A stretch of 64,000 nt of DNA from Methylophaga muralis. Its GTDB lineage: Bacteria > Pseudomonadota > Gammaproteobacteria > Nitrosococcales > Methylophagaceae. The notes under the pieces were generated by a model. That model was given only the letters and a program-made list of their open reading frames with translations. It made no database searches and was not told where the DNA came from. Made by a program: the position numbers and the translations under genes. Shown here one piece after another: positions 48,876-59,440 of the stretch. Within the stretch, counting starts at the first letter, position 1; every line of letters starts with the position of its first letter. The DNA lies in assembly GCF_001720165.1 (NCBI RefSeq), contig NZ_MCRI01000001.1:124001-188000 (forward strand), written 5' to 3'.

Positions 48876-49979
48876 ATGCAATTTACAGTAAGCCAAGACA
48901 TTATTGCCCGTCCCTTACAACTGGTGTGCAGCATCGTAGAACGGCGCTCTACACTGCCTATTTTGTCCAACATCCTATTACGTTGTCACGGCCAGCAACT
49001 GACCATGACCAGTACCGATATGGAACTGGAAATGATTGCAACTTTACCGGTTGCGGTCGAACAAGAAGGTGAAACCACTGTCTCTGCTCGCAAGCTGTTG
49101 GATATCGTGCGCGCCTTACCAGCTAATGCCACCATCAGCTTTCAGGCTGAAGACAATAAATCTTTGGTTCGTGCTGGTAAAAGTCGCTTCTCACTGGCTA
49201 CCCTACCGGCTGCAGATTTTCCGGATAGTGAAGGCGCAAATTATCTGGATCAATTAACGGTGCCCCAAGCGGCATTAAAAGATTTACTCGATGAAACCAG
49301 CTTTGCCATGGCCAGTCAGGATGTACGCTATTACCTGAATGGTCTGTTGCTAGAGCGCGAAGGCAATACATTACGTGCCGTGGCAACAGATGGTCATCGA
49401 CTGGCATTGGGCAGCATCGAAACTGCTGAAAAAACCAATGAAAAACACAGTGTTATTGTGCCACGTAAAGCGATTCTGGAGCTGGGGCGTTTGTTGGGTG
49501 ATGTCGCTGATGAAGTGACCTTGGCGATTAGTCCACAACAGTTGAAAGTCGAACTGCCGGATATGCATTTCACTTCCAAGTTGATTGACGGCCAATTCCC
49601 TAACTACGAACGGGTATTACCGGTTGGTGGCGACAAAGAAGTGATTGCTGAGCGTGATGAGCTTAAACAAGCCTTATCCCGTGCCTCTATCCTGGCTAAT
49701 GACAAACATCGCAGCGTCAAACTGAACCTGAGCAACAATCTGCTCAAAGCGACTGTAACCAATCAGGAACAGGAATCTGCCGAGGAAGAACTGGCAGTGG
49801 AATACAGTGGACCGGATCTGGAAATTGCCTTTAATAACGCTTATCTGCTGGACTTGCTTAATGCGATTCCGGATAACAAAGTAAAACTACTGTTTACCGA
49901 TGAAAATAGTAGCGCGTTGATTACGCCAAATGACCCCAAGTTCACCCGGCAGTATGTAGTTATGCCGATGCGGCTCTAA
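48876..49979 (+). CDS. dnaN: DNA polymerase III beta sliding clamp
   Basis: Ring-shaped processivity clamp. The 367-residue product has three repeated clamp domains, beginning MQFTVSQDIIARPLQLVCSI and ending with the conserved YVVMPMRL. It lies 14 nt after dnaA and is likely cotranscribed. Unusually, it is followed by a bidirectional terminator and the convergent hemY gene rather than recF and gyrB. Confidence 0.97.
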   Translation: MQFTVSQDIIARPLQLVCSIVERRSTLPILSNILLRCHGQQLTMTSTDMELEMIATLPVAVEQEGETTVSARKLLDIVRALPANATISFQAEDNKSLVRAGKSRFSLATLPAADFPDSEGANYLDQLTVPQAALKDLLDETSFAMASQDVRYYLNGLLLEREGNTLRAVATDGHRLALGSIETAEKTNEKHSVIVPRKAILELGRLLGDVADEVTLAISPQQLKVELPDMHFTSKLIDGQFPNYERVLPVGGDKEVIAERDELKQALSRASILANDKHRSVKLNLSNNLLKATVTNQEQESAEEELAVEYSGPDLEIAFNNAYLLDLLNAIPDNKVKLLFTDENSSALITPNDPKFTRQYVVMPMRL

Positions 49980-49992
49980 TCATTCAGTTCAT

Positions 49993-50022
49993 AAAAAAAC
50001 GGCGCTTAAAGCGCCGTTTTTT
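49993..50022. terminator. Bidirectional terminator between dnaN and hemY
   Basis: CGGCGCT/AGCGCCG stem with a 3-nt loop, flanked by seven A on the left and T residues on the right. It suits both converging transcripts. Confidence 0.92.
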
Positions 50023-50036
50023 ATTGCAGGTAATCT

Positions 50037-51238
50037 TTAAATCACTTTATTCGGATTGTTCTGCAACATCACATCCAGGCCTTGTTTGTAAGTATTTGCA
50101 GCCGCATCACGTTTGTCCTGTGCCATTAATACTTCGGCAAGCGCCTGATAGGTTTCACCTCGCGGCCCGTGTTCAATACTGGCACGCAAATAGGCTTCCG
50201 CTTTAGCCCACAACTTATTCGCCTGAGCGAGTCTTCCCAAGGTCAACAATAACCATGGGTTTCTTCACGTTGTTTGAACCATTTTTCCGCCGTCGCCAGA
50301 CGTTTTAGCAAATCACCTTGAAGGATTTTGCCATACTGATAAATCAGCGCATCACTCCAGTTTTTACGTAAATACTCTTCAATCATTTCCATCGCCTGTT
50401 GCTGTTCACCTTGTAACAACAAGCCATTTATATACGTTTTAAGCACCTGTTCGGATTGTCTGATTTTCGCCGGAGATTGCAACCATATCTGCTCCATTCG
50501 CTGCCATTCTTGCCTAATTAACGCATTTTGTAGCTGTCCCACCGTCGCTTCTGCCGATAACGCATTGGCGGAACTGGTATCCAAAACATGACGTTTACGT
50601 AAATCCGGTAACACTGACTGCACTTCCTGCCATTGATCAGTGTCCTGATACAGTTGTTGCAACAGTTGTAAAACATACGGATGTTTGGGAGCGACTTCGC
50701 GTAAATGCTGCAACGTTGCTAATGCCTGCTCTTTCTGCCCCGCCGAGAGCTGTAATTCCGCCTGGACTACACCCACTGCAATATCTGCACTGGGAGTCGT
50801 TTCATGCGCCAGTTTCAAATAGGAATCGCGACGCTCTGGTGCCTGCTGTTTTTGTGCCGCACGGGCCGCAGCCAGATAATGCAGTAATGGTGTTTCACTG
50901 TTACCGGCATGACGAACCAAAAGTCGTTCAGCTTCCGCCCATCGCCCTTCTTCAAGGGTAATCAAACCTTTGGTTAAGGCTTTGGTCGCACGTTTATGGC
51001 GTTGATTCTCCTGCCAATGCGATATACGGTTCGGGGTATTTTTTAACACGGCAAAGCTGCGTAAAGTGAAATACATCAACGCTAATAACAACAGCATAGC
51101 AACGACAAACACGATCAATGACGTTTCTAATGTCCATTGAGCATACTGAACCAACACAAAGCCCGGCTCAAAATCAGCCAACCAGACAAAAATGCCACCT
51201 AAGGCCAGAGCCAGCCCAATGATGATCAACCATCTCAT
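50037..51238 (-). pseudogene. hemY: Heme biosynthesis protein HemY, frameshifted near the C-terminus
   Basis: Inner-membrane TPR protein of the hemCDXY cluster; its exact role in tetrapyrrole synthesis is unclear. The first frame from 51238 has two membrane helices (about residues 3-20 and 37-60) and the HemY_N and TPR regions. It ends at 50243 with QREETHGYC. The expected continuation NPWLLLTLGRLAQANKLWAKAEAYLRAS lies in another frame down to 50037. Adding one A to the AAA run at 50260-50262 (plus-strand TTT) gives REENPWLLLTLGRL and a 400-residue protein, the normal length. Since only this base is wrong, a base-call error is likely. It overlaps hemX by 4 nt. Confidence 0.9.
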
Positions 51239-52269
51239 GGTTCAAATCCTTTCAACCAGCGCAGTGAACCGGAAATATCCGGCGTCTCGATGCTGATGGC
51301 CTGACTTTGCATATTTTGCAAACTCTCCAGCATGGCATCACGATGATCACCGACAAAATATTGTTCCAGCCAGCTGATAGCAGATTGCAGACTTTGCTCA
51401 AACATTTTCTGGTTACCGGATAAAGCGGCAAACCGTGCAGTTTCCATTTGCAGGCGTAGATTTTGATAGAGGAAGTATCGCTGTTCAGGCATTAATACCG
51501 CAGCCGGTGCATCTTGCTGCTGACGAATTACTACTAAAGAACGCAATTGTGTCCAAATTTCGGAAACGGCTTCACGCCAGGCTGACTGATCCATTTCCTG
51601 GGCATCAGTTTGACTGTTAAATGTCTGTTTCGGTCCGCTGACCACTCGCAGATTATCAATAGCTTTGATCAAGCCGAGCATATCCGCAGCAATACCAGCG
51701 ACATCGGTATCTCCAGCGGCTTTGAGTGCTAATTCTTCTTCTGCAATTAACTCCCGTAACGGCTGCATACGGTAATCACCAATTTCACGGATCTGTTGAT
51801 CCGCCAGCGATAAGGCTAATTGCGCACCACTGACATCGCTTGCCAATAAAGCGCGTTGGTTGGCTAGATTCAACAAGTATTTGATTTCAGCCAAGGCCCA
51901 TTCCAACTCGATCTCATCACTGCTTAACGGCGACTGATTTTGCAGCTTGGTCAGTGCATCGCCTTGCTCCAGCTGTGTTTGATTAAAGGTCGACAACTGA
52001 TCTTTTAACTGACTTTGTGCGTTGCTAAGTTGGGAAATATCGGTTTTAAGATCTGCGATTTCATCAAGCCGGCTTTCTACTTCCAGCAATTTCTCTTCCT
52101 GCTGCGATATAAGCCAAAGCGCACCAGCGCCGGGTAGAGTGATCAATATGGCAACGATCACCAGCAGCACTAATTTCACTGGAAAAGCTTTGTTTGTTTT
52201 TTCTGATTTATTTTGTTCAATCTTTGGGGCCGGTTTTTTTTCCGGTTGAGGTTTACTGCTAGGCTCCAT
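51235..52269 (-). CDS. hemX: HemX-type membrane protein
   Basis: Although sometimes named uroporphyrinogen-III C-methyltransferase, HemX proteins have no methyltransferase motifs. The 344-residue product has a Pro/Lys-rich cytoplasmic N-terminus and one membrane helix (about residues 31-53: VKLVLLVIVAILITLPGAG). A periplasmic coiled coil follows (about 57-105) and then a helical C-terminal domain with DEIELEWALAEIKYLLNLANQRALLASD. The ATG at 52269 overlaps hemD by 11 nt; the frame opens at 52287 but homology does not require it. It is part of the leftward hemC-hemD-hemX-hemY unit. Confidence 0.92.
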   Translation of the reverse strand: MEPSSKPQPEKKPAPKIEQNKSEKTNKAFPVKLVLLVIVAILITLPGAGALWLISQQEEKLLEVESRLDEIADLKTDISQLSNAQSQLKDQLSTFNQTQLEQGDALTKLQNQSPLSSDEIELEWALAEIKYLLNLANQRALLASDVSGAQLALSLADQQIREIGDYRMQPLRELIAEEELALKAAGDTDVAGIAADMLGLIKAIDNLRVVSGPKQTFNSQTDAQEMDQSAWREAVSEIWTQLRSLVVIRQQQDAPAAVLMPEQRYFLYQNLRLQMETARFAALSGNQKMFEQSLQSAISWLEQYFVGDHRDAMLESLQNMQSQAISIETPDISGSLRWLKGFEP

Positions 52270-53026
52270 GATCTGATCCCATTTCAATTAATCGTTGAAT
52301 GATTGCCTCATCACTGGCATCGAGACTGACATATACCTGCTTGAACCCTTGTTCAACAGCAAAATCCCTGATTCGTTCACTGACAACACATAGCGGCTTT
52401 TGCAGTATTTGTGGGCATTCAGTCGATAATAAACGCAACAAGTTGTGAACACTACCCGCGCTGGTCGCTATTAATGAATCTGCTAAACAGGCCTGTTGTA
52501 CAAGACTGACTGATACAGAAGGTAATTGTCGCCGATAAACTTCGAGATAACTAATACTAGCACCTCTGGCCCTTAAGGTATCCGCCATCAATTCTCGCCC
52601 GCCATCACCGCGAACAATTACGACATGCTGACCGTGCATTTGTTGCCATTGTGGTAATTGCAACAAACCTTCACTGCCATTGGATATTTCGGGTACCAGT
52701 TCGACTGCTAATCCCTGGTGGTTGAGTGCCTGAGCGGTTCCTTCGCCAGCGGCGACCAGCTTAATGTTATCCGGCAAATGGCCTTGAAATCCCGCCATAA
52801 AACAGTCAACCGCATTACGGCTGACAAATACCAGCCAATCAGTTTGTTCCGGATGCCAAACCTGCCAGTCAATCACATCAATAGCAACAATCTCAATGAC
52901 CGGAAACAATATCGCTTCTCCGCCCTGCTGTTCAATCAAAGTTGCCATGCCATCCGCTTGTGCGGCAGGCCGAGTCACGAGAATTTTTTGTCCGGTTAGC
53001 TTTTGTTGTGGGTCATGAGCCACCAT
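52259..53026 (-). CDS. hemD: Uroporphyrinogen-III synthase
   Basis: Closes hydroxymethylbilane to uroporphyrinogen III with inversion of ring D. The 255-residue product is divergent, as is normal for HemD, but shows [23 protein letters not shown] at the N-terminus, [13 protein letters not shown] near residue 65 and a late [14 protein letters not shown] motif. It overlaps hemC by 14 nt and hemX by 11 nt, so the three are translationally coupled. Confidence 0.94.
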   Translation of the reverse strand: MVAHDPQQKLTGQKILVTRPAAQADGMATLIEQQGGEAILFPVIEIVAIDVIDWQVWHPEQTDWLVFVSRNAVDCFMAGFQGHLPDNIKLVAAGEGTAQALNHQGLAVELVPEISNGSEGLLQLPQWQQMHGQHVVIVRGDGGRELMADTLRARGASISYLEVYRRQLPSVSVSLVQQACLADSLIATSAGSVHNLLRLLSTECPQILQKPLCVVSERIRDFAVEQGFKQVYVSLDASDEAIIQRLIEMGSDHGA

Positions 53027-53945
53027 AAACCTCCTCGAGAATTTTATCAGCGCCCTGTTTTAACAACATATCTCCAAGCATTAAACCAAGTTGCTCGGCT
53101 TCACTGGCCTTACCGCGAATTTCCTGCTGCAACATTTCACTGCCATCTGGACGACCAACCAATCCTCTCAGCCAGATATCATCACCAGTTAACATGGCGT
53201 AGCCACCGATAGGCACCTGACAGCCGCCTTTTAAACGACGATTTAATGCACGTTCTGCTTTTACTGTAATAGATGTCAGCTCGCAATTTAGCGGGGCAAT
53301 TAATGCATTCATTGCATCATCATTAATACGTGTTTCAATGCCCAATGCACCCTGCCCAATAGCTGGCAGGCTTTGCTCCGGGGTTAAGGCACTGCGAATA
53401 CGTTCATCAAAACCCAGCCTTTCCAAACCGGCTTTGGCCAGAATAATCGCATCAAAATTGCCAGCATCCAGTTTGGCCAGCCGGGTATTCACATTACCGC
53501 GTAACGGCACGATTTTCAGATCTGGACGATAGTGGCGCAGCTGACATTCCCGGCGCAGACTGGAAGTACCAACAGTGGCACCCAGCGGTAAATCATCAAC
53601 ATTTTTAAAGTGATTGGAAACAAACGCATCATGTGGATCATGGCGTTCACAAATGACTGGCAAATGCAGACCTTCCGGAAACTCCACCGGTACATCTTTC
53701 ATCGAATGCACCGCAATATCGGCTTCCCCTGCCAGCATGCTCTGTTCCAGTTCTTTAACAAACAGGCCTTTACCACCCACTTTGGCCAGCGGGGTATCGA
53801 GAATGATATCGCCTTGGGTTTTGATACGAACCAGTTCAATATTTAAATGCGGATCAAGTGCCAACAGACTGTCACGAACAAATTCGGCCTGCCAGATGGC
53901 AAGCGGGCTGCGACGGGTGGCAATACGAACGGTACGTTGACTCAT
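53013..53945 (-). CDS. hemC: Porphobilinogen deaminase (hydroxymethylbilane synthase)
   Basis: Polymerises four porphobilinogens to hydroxymethylbilane. The 310-residue product contains [34 protein letters not shown] and [15 protein letters not shown]. The dipyrromethane-cofactor cysteine lies in [15 protein letters not shown] near residue 240. It is the first gene of the leftward hem unit, divergent from argH with 118 bp between them. Confidence 0.97.
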   Translation of the reverse strand: MSQRTVRIATRRSPLAIWQAEFVRDSLLALDPHLNIELVRIKTQGDIILDTPLAKVGGKGLFVKELEQSMLAGEADIAVHSMKDVPVEFPEGLHLPVICERHDPHDAFVSNHFKNVDDLPLGATVGTSSLRRECQLRHYRPDLKIVPLRGNVNTRLAKLDAGNFDAIILAKAGLERLGFDERIRSALTPEQSLPAIGQGALGIETRINDDAMNALIAPLNCELTSITVKAERALNRRLKGGCQVPIGGYAMLTGDDIWLRGLVGRPDGSEMLQQEIRGKASEAEQLGLMLGDMLLKQGADKILEEVYGGS

Positions 53946-54021
53946 GAAACAAACACCAGTTAATAATTGATAGTGTGTTCGATTCTAACATTTTCCCCTG
54001 CGGATCCACGAACAGCCGCGT

Positions 54022-54027
54022 TATAAT
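54022..54027 (+). promoter_or_regulatory. Probable -10 element of argH
   Basis: A perfect TATAAT lies 36 nt before the argH start. No good -35 is visible at the proper distance, so activation or a weak promoter is likely. Confidence 0.5.
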
Positions 54028-54063
54028 GCCGTCTTTTTCTGCCAGCAATCACAGGCCCGTGCC

Positions 54064-55446
54064 ATGACCGCATCCGATAAAAAGCTATCTTCAGCTCGTC
54101 TCACGCAACCCACCAATAAGTTTGTTGAGGAATTTACTGCCTCAGTCACTTTTGATAAACGCATGTACCGGCAGGATATTCAGGGTTCCATCGCTCATGC
54201 CACCATGCTGTGCAAAGTTGACGTGCTAACGGCAAGCGAACGTGATCAAATCATTAATGGTTTGCAGCAGATAGAAAATGAAATCGATAATGATCAATTT
54301 GAATGGTCAATTGCACAGGAAGATGTGCATATGAATATCGAGTCCAGACTGATCAAACTGATTGGCGAAGTCGGCAAAAAACTGCATACCGGCCGGTCAC
54401 GAAATGATCAGGTGGCAACCGATGTGCGTTTATATCTGCGTGACATGATTGTGCCTATTCGCAGTGAATTACAGCGACTGCGCTCTACATTGCTGGATGT
54501 GGCCGAACGTGAATTCGCTACTATCATGCCTGGTTTTACCCATCTGCAAACTGCACAGCCCGTCACCTTTGGTCATCATATGCTGGCCTGGTTTGAGATG
54601 CTCAGCCGTGATCTGGAACGTTTGGATGACTGCACTAAACGTGTCAACAGTTTGCCATTAGGTGCAGCAGCACTGGCTGGCACAACCTTTCCAATCGATC
54701 GTGAATACACGGCTGAATTGCTGGGCTTTGAACGTATCTGTCGTAACTCGCTGGATGCGGTTAGTGATCGCGATTTTGCCATTGAATTTAACAGTTTCGC
54801 CTCATTACTGATGATGCACTTATCTCGGTTCTCAGAAGAACTGATCATCTGGTCATCCGCCCAGTTTGATTTTGTCGATCTGGGTGATGCGTTCTGTACC
54901 GGCTCTTCAATCATGCCGCAAAAGAAAAACCCGGATGTACCCGAATTAGTCCGCGGCAAAACCAGCCGGGTTTACGGCAATCTGTTTAACCTTCTGACGC
55001 TGATGAAAAACCAGCCTTTGGCCTATAACAAAGATAATCAAGAAGATAAGGAACCGCTGTTTGACACCATTGATACCTTGCTCGGCTCGTTACGTGTCTA
55101 CGCCGATATGCTGTCGGTGATTACCGTCAAAAAAGACAATATGCGCTTGGCGGCTCTGAAAGGTTATGCGACTGCCACTGATCTGGCAGACTATCTGGTG
55201 CGGAAAGGCGTTGCGTTCCGTGATGCACATGAAGTGGTTGGCTTGTCAGTAGCCTTTGCCATCAAACAGCAAAAAGATCTGTCGGCGTTAACACTGCAGG
55301 AGCTGCAGCAATTCAGCGATCAGATCGGCGACGATGTATTTTCTGTATTAACGCTTGAAGGCTCAGTGGCAGCTCGCAATCATCTGGGTGGAACAGCGCC
55401 AGAACAGGTTAAAAAAGCTATTCAAATCGCCCGAAGCGAACTGTAA
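54064..55446 (+). CDS. argH: Argininosuccinate lyase
   Basis: Final step of arginine synthesis: splits argininosuccinate to arginine and fumarate. The 460-residue product has the fumarase/aspartase superfamily regions: [16 protein letters not shown], the second motif [20 protein letters not shown] with the catalytic His, and the signature [16 protein letters not shown]. No frameshift was seen. Its neighbour is the DUF5924 protein, as in pseudomonads. Confidence 0.97.
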   Translation: MTASDKKLSSARLTQPTNKFVEEFTASVTFDKRMYRQDIQGSIAHATMLCKVDVLTASERDQIINGLQQIENEIDNDQFEWSIAQEDVHMNIESRLIKLIGEVGKKLHTGRSRNDQVATDVRLYLRDMIVPIRSELQRLRSTLLDVAEREFATIMPGFTHLQTAQPVTFGHHMLAWFEMLSRDLERLDDCTKRVNSLPLGAAALAGTTFPIDREYTAELLGFERICRNSLDAVSDRDFAIEFNSFASLLMMHLSRFSEELIIWSSAQFDFVDLGDAFCTGSSIMPQKKNPDVPELVRGKTSRVYGNLFNLLTLMKNQPLAYNKDNQEDKEPLFDTIDTLLGSLRVYADMLSVITVKKDNMRLAALKGYATATDLADYLVRKGVAFRDAHEVVGLSVAFAIKQQKDLSALTLQELQQFSDQIGDDVFSVLTLEGSVAARNHLGGTAPEQVKKAIQIARSEL

Positions 55447-55589
55447 ATCCACTGCCTGAACAGATGGACTAGTTCAGTATTCGCCTTTCAGTCAGATGAC
55501 CATTGATAAGAATCAGACTGAAAGCGATATACGATGATTAAGTTGAATATCATCATTTATCATCATCACTGATCGGTGTCTAAACCCAA

Positions 55590-56914
55590 ATGGCCACATT
55601 AAAATCGTTACTATTTTCGCTAATTGAACTGGCGAAACGCTGGCCTTGGCTGATTGCGGCGATTGGTTTTATTTCCGGTGTGGCCAGTTATTTTCTGGTG
55701 GAACGTAAAGAGTCACTGGCACAGGTGATTGCTATTGTCATGCTGGTTAGCTGGGTATTTTTGGTACTGGAAAACTGGTTACGCGAAAGCTTCAAAAACC
55801 GCTTTGGCCTCAATATTCCGCCAGCATTGATGCATTATGTGACGCAATTGGTGCATCAGGAAAGCCTGTTTTTTGCGCTACCGTTTTTTATTGCCGTCAC
55901 CACCTGGAATCATACCCAGGCTGGGTTTACCGGATTATTGATTTTATGTGCGTTGATTTCAGTGATTGATCCGCTGTATTACAAACAGCTTGCACCGCGC
56001 CGCTCGCTGTTTGTTATCTTTCATGCCCTGGCATTATTTGCTGTTTTACTGGTAGCTCTACCTATATTACTGCAGCTGACCACCGGCCAAAGTATGGCGT
56101 TCGCCTGATCATTTCTCTGTTATTCAGCCTGCCTAGTTTAGTGAAATTTGTCGCCAATGGCCGTTGGTGGCGGCGGCCTTTAATGGCATTAATGCTGGCC
56201 TTGCTAGCTGCCGGATTGTGGCAGGTGCCAACATTGGTTCCTCCAGCCTCTTTGCGATTAACTGAATTCAATCTGGTACAACAGGTTGATCGTGAAGAAC
56301 GGACGCACAGCATTCACATTGATCGCATTGATGTGGAATCACTTAAGCGCGATGGCATCTATGCCTGGACAGCTATCCGTGCACCTCGCGGCTTACAGGA
56401 AAAAATCCATCACATCTGGATGCATAACGGCAAACAGGTAGATCGAATCACACTGAATATCGAAGGTGGCAGTGAACAAGGCTATCGGGCCTGGACACAG
56501 AAACTGAATTTCCCCAAAGATCCGGTCGGTAAATGGCAGGTAAAAGTGGTGACAGATTCAGGCCAGCTGATTGGTATCAAACGCTTTACTGTTGAAACCA
56601 GCGTTGATGAACAGGGAAGCCTGCTTGAGCGTCTTAAACCACCTTTCTTTCAGGAGTCGACTGAAGATCAGCAGGACATGGAAGAAACAGACAATACTCA
56701 GGAGCTGGAGAACACTGAAGAACAAGAAAGCCTGTATCAGCGGCTAGCGCCGCAGTTTATTCAGGAGATGACCGAAAGTCAGGAGAACGTTGAAGGCTCT
56801 GATAATACCCAAGAGCTTGAGAGTTCTGAAGCACTGGAAAACGTTGAAGAACCGGAAAATGCCGAAGAGCAAGAAAATGCTCCAGAGCAGCAAATCCTCA
56901 AACTTGAGGATTAA
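55590..56914 (+). pseudogene. DUF5924/DUF2914 membrane protein, frameshifted
   Basis: The first frame (55590-56108) encodes about five membrane helices of a DUF5924-like domain and stops after TTGQSMAFA. The next frame continues as YGVRLIISLLFSLPSLVKFVANGRWWRRPLMALML and contains a DUF2914-like domain (RTHSIHIDRIDVESLKRDGIYAWTA). One missing base near 56093 (AGTATGG, probably AGTTATGG) would give one 441-residue protein, as in the pseudomonad homologue beside argH. The C-terminus is very acidic and carries two tandem 37-residue repeats (56618-56728 and 56729-56839). Function unknown. Its last 4 nt overlap a convergent gene. Confidence 0.78.
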
Positions 56915-57126
56915 TCTTTTCGGTTAACACCGATAAACGAGGCGATGGTTAAAAATGACATCCACACCAGATAACTGGGCAGCCAGATCGACCACCAGCC
57001 TTCTTCCAACGGCGAGGATGAAACCGGATCAATATGCAGATAGGCATACAGATTCAAGGCAATATTAATCGACAATCCAATGATCGCTGTGACACTTAAA
57101 ACTGTATCTAGTCTATATTTTTTCAT
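56911..57126 (-). CDS. Small two-helix membrane protein
   Basis: The 71-residue product begins MKKYRLDTVLSVTAIIGLSI with GGGGGA about 4 nt upstream of the ATG; the frame is open six codons further. It has two hydrophobic helices (about residues 9-28 and 44-64) with a short SSPLEEGW loop between. I recognise no family. It is the last gene of the leftward DUF3649-PepSY-DUF3325 cassette, 27 nt after DUF3325, and may be an extra subunit. Confidence 0.7.
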   Translation of the reverse strand: MKKYRLDTVLSVTAIIGLSINIALNLYAYLHIDPVSSSPLEEGWWSIWLPSYLVWMSFLTIASFIGVNRKD

Positions 57127-57153
57127 CGTATCCCCCGTAGCCATACAATGAGC

Positions 57154-57504
57154 TCAGCTTAACCACAAAATGATGCAACTGGCTAAGCCGATAAACGCTA
57201 AAATTAATGCCTTTGCCGCTGCAAAACGCGGCCAATATGCCAATAAACCGACCCACAAAACTGCGGCCACTGAAAGCAATCCCAACCAGACTACAATGCC
57301 GACCACAACGCCCCACATGCTGATCACCGGCCACAGAGAAAATACCAACAATGCAATTGAAACCAGTCGCAACAGATGACTGTATCCGGCCGATAATTTA
57401 GCCGAATTCAGTTGTGAATAATGCCGTGGCATCGCCAAACTCAAACCGGCCATGCCGGCATAACACAATGCCGTTCCGAGCAACATCATCAGCAACATCT
57501 GCAT
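57154..57504 (-). CDS. DUF3325 membrane protein
   Basis: The 116-residue hydrophobic protein has four membrane segments and matches the DUF3325 family, which regularly accompanies PepSY_TM and DUF3649 genes near iron or siderophore uptake loci. Its ATG overlaps the stop of the PepSY gene by one nucleotide (TAATG), indicating coupled translation. Confidence 0.82.
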   Translation of the reverse strand: MQMLLMMLLGTALCYAGMAGLSLAMPRHYSQLNSAKLSAGYSHLLRLVSIALLVFSLWPVISMWGVVVGIVVWLGLLSVAAVLWVGLLAYWPRFAAAKALILAFIGLASCIILWLS

Positions 57505-59147
57505 TACGCTGACTCCGATTTAGGTTTATAGACTCTGGAGACTTCTTTTATGGTTTTTTGTTGTTTGCGTTTGAGTATTTTTATCGTGAATATTCCTAAC
57601 ACCCCGAACAGCAGTACCGTTAGCTCAAATCCCACGTTTGACCAGTCCCCCTGGGCAAAATAATGGAATAAGTGCTGGCCGGTGGTAAGCCAATTAACGA
57701 TTGGCAGTAACAGAGATAAAGCAGCAAAACCGGCTAATTGCTCTATCCAGGCACGTGAGGCAGGTCGTAATGCTGCATGCAGCAAACTGCCCAGCCAGAT
57801 AAAAAAGAACAGCTTAATTTCCCAGCCGGCTCGATCGGCTACTTCCAGAGGCAACAGGCGATTCACCCAGAAAAAAGCTATACAGGCCACCATTAATCCA
57901 CTGATGGCGCTGATATTGAGCACTTCAATGGCCCGGTAAACTTTGGGTGTCTGTACACCAAATTCATTCAGCGATCTCTGACGACGTTTCACCATAAACA
58001 GAATGGCGCCAGTGGCCATCATGATGGTGCCCGCCATGCCCAGAATAAAATAAATCCAGCGCACGGTATAACCGCCAAAGTTGGCAAAATGTAAGGTCCG
58101 CATAATGCGCTGGGCGGCAAACGCATTACTTTTATCAAATACATCCGGTGCTTCAATATGCAGCAACTCACCAGTGACAGCGTCCAGAATCACCTGGCCG
58201 GAACTTAAAAATAACAGGCGTCCGGTATTTTTTTCTTTTTCGAATAAGCCAAACACCTTGGCCACCGCACTGCTGTCGCCGGGATGCTCCACACTGATGA
58301 AACTAGCGGGTTTTTCCATCAATGCTTCTGCTTTTTCGAACAATTCCGTTACCGGATAGACTTCGGCTTCAATACCGGTTTCAGGTCGATGTTCAGGTTG
58401 GTTGAATACTTCGGCAAAAAAGGTTCGTGGGTGGTCGTAATTAGCTATTACGCCAACAGGCATATAAACCGTGACAAAGACGATCAGGCCGGTATAAGCA
58501 ATCATCAATTGAAACGGCAAGGATAAAACCGATGAGGCATTATGAGCATCAAGCCAGCTGCGTTGCCCTTTGCCGGGGCGAAAGGTAAAGAAGTCCTTGA
58601 ATATACGCTTGTGAATAATAATGCCGCTGACCAGCGCCACCAGCATGATCATGGTAAAAAAGCCTACCAACCAGATACCAGCCGTACCGGCATGAAACTC
58701 AAAATGCATATGCACAAAATGATGTCCGCCCTGAGTTTCACGTTCCTGCTGTTGGGTGAGTAATTTACCGCTGACCGGATCTAATCGAGCTTGCTGAAAC
58801 TCCTCGTTTTCATCTTCCCATGACAAACCGATAGCCGGATCAGCTTCACTGGGTAAACGTATTCTCCAAAGATGGCTTTGTGGAGCAATATCTCGCAGAT
58901 AGGCTTCAGCTTTTGTTACCGCAACCAAACGCTGCTGCTGAGTGTTGGTCTGAGGATCAAACTCACCCACCATTGCTCTTTCAGGGTTCATCCAATGTGT
59001 AATAGCATCATCAAACACACCAATAGTACCGGTCAGAAAAATAGCAAATAATGCCCAGCTGGCGACTAAACCACCCCAAGTGTGCAACCAGGCCATAGCC
59101 TGACGGAAGCGGCCTGGTTCATTATTCACTGCTATTGTTTGTTTCAT
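57504..59147 (-). CDS. PepSY-associated membrane protein
   Basis: The 547-residue product matches the PepSY_TM family of inner-membrane proteins, some of which act as reductases for ferric siderophores. The first helix (WGGLVASWALFAIFLTGTIGVF) follows the RFRQAMAWLHTWGG motif. PepSY-like periplasmic regions flank a second helix pair with HFVHMHFEFHAGTAGIWLVGFF, which contains candidate heme-binding histidines. Three or more helices follow near the C-terminus. It overlaps the preceding DUF3649 gene by 4 nt and DUF3325 by 1 nt. The link to iron is from family context; no receptor gene is present here. Confidence 0.85.
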   Translation of the reverse strand: MKQTIAVNNEPGRFRQAMAWLHTWGGLVASWALFAIFLTGTIGVFDDAITHWMNPERAMVGEFDPQTNTQQQRLVAVTKAEAYLRDIAPQSHLWRIRLPSEADPAIGLSWEDENEEFQQARLDPVSGKLLTQQQERETQGGHHFVHMHFEFHAGTAGIWLVGFFTMIMLVALVSGIIIHKRIFKDFFTFRPGKGQRSWLDAHNASSVLSLPFQLMIAYTGLIVFVTVYMPVGVIANYDHPRTFFAEVFNQPEHRPETGIEAEVYPVTELFEKAEALMEKPASFISVEHPGDSSAVAKVFGLFEKEKNTGRLLFLSSGQVILDAVTGELLHIEAPDVFDKSNAFAAQRIMRTLHFANFGGYTVRWIYFILGMAGTIMMATGAILFMVKRRQRSLNEFGVQTPKVYRAIEVLNISAISGLMVACIAFFWVNRLLPLEVADRAGWEIKLFFFIWLGSLLHAALRPASRAWIEQLAGFAALSLLLPIVNWLTTGQHLFHYFAQGDWSNVGFELTVLLFGVLGIFTIKILKRKQQKTIKEVSRVYKPKSESA

Positions 59148-59440
59148 CGCAACAACTCCGTCAGTAGCAGACCTGTTCCGCCAATAATCACTGTCGCCGA
59201 TAACATGCCTATCCAGGCACGTTTGGCATCTTTAACTGCAAACACCCAGATAATGACTGCGGTATACACAGCAAAACTCAGTAATGAGCTAGTAATAACC
59301 GCATCAGCACGCGATAACGGCAAAATAGCGGCGACCAGAATCACCACTGCCGAAGTTAGCAAATAGCCACCAAATGTAGCGGCCAGCAGCAGCGAAAAAA
59401 TTCGGCCTGGATAAGACAAAGTCATATAAGGATTTTCCAT
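59144..59440 (-). CDS. DUF3649 membrane protein
   Basis: The 98-residue product has three hydrophobic helices (about residues 13-40, 45-68 and 75-95) and matches DUF3649, often annotated as an iron-transporter-associated protein. It is the first gene of the leftward cassette and overlaps the PepSY gene by 4 nt (ATGA). A weak Fur-box-like sequence lies upstream. Confidence 0.8.
   Translation of the reverse strand: MENPYMTLSYPGRIFSLLLAATFGGYLLTSAVVILVAAILPLSRADAVITSSLLSFAVYTAVIIWVFAVKDAKRAWIGMLSATVIIGGTGLLLTELLR

Noticed and set aside
55485-55524. Inverted repeat CTTTCAGTC/GACTGAAAG after argH as a terminator
   Set aside because: The loop is 22 nt and there is no T tract, so I did not call it.
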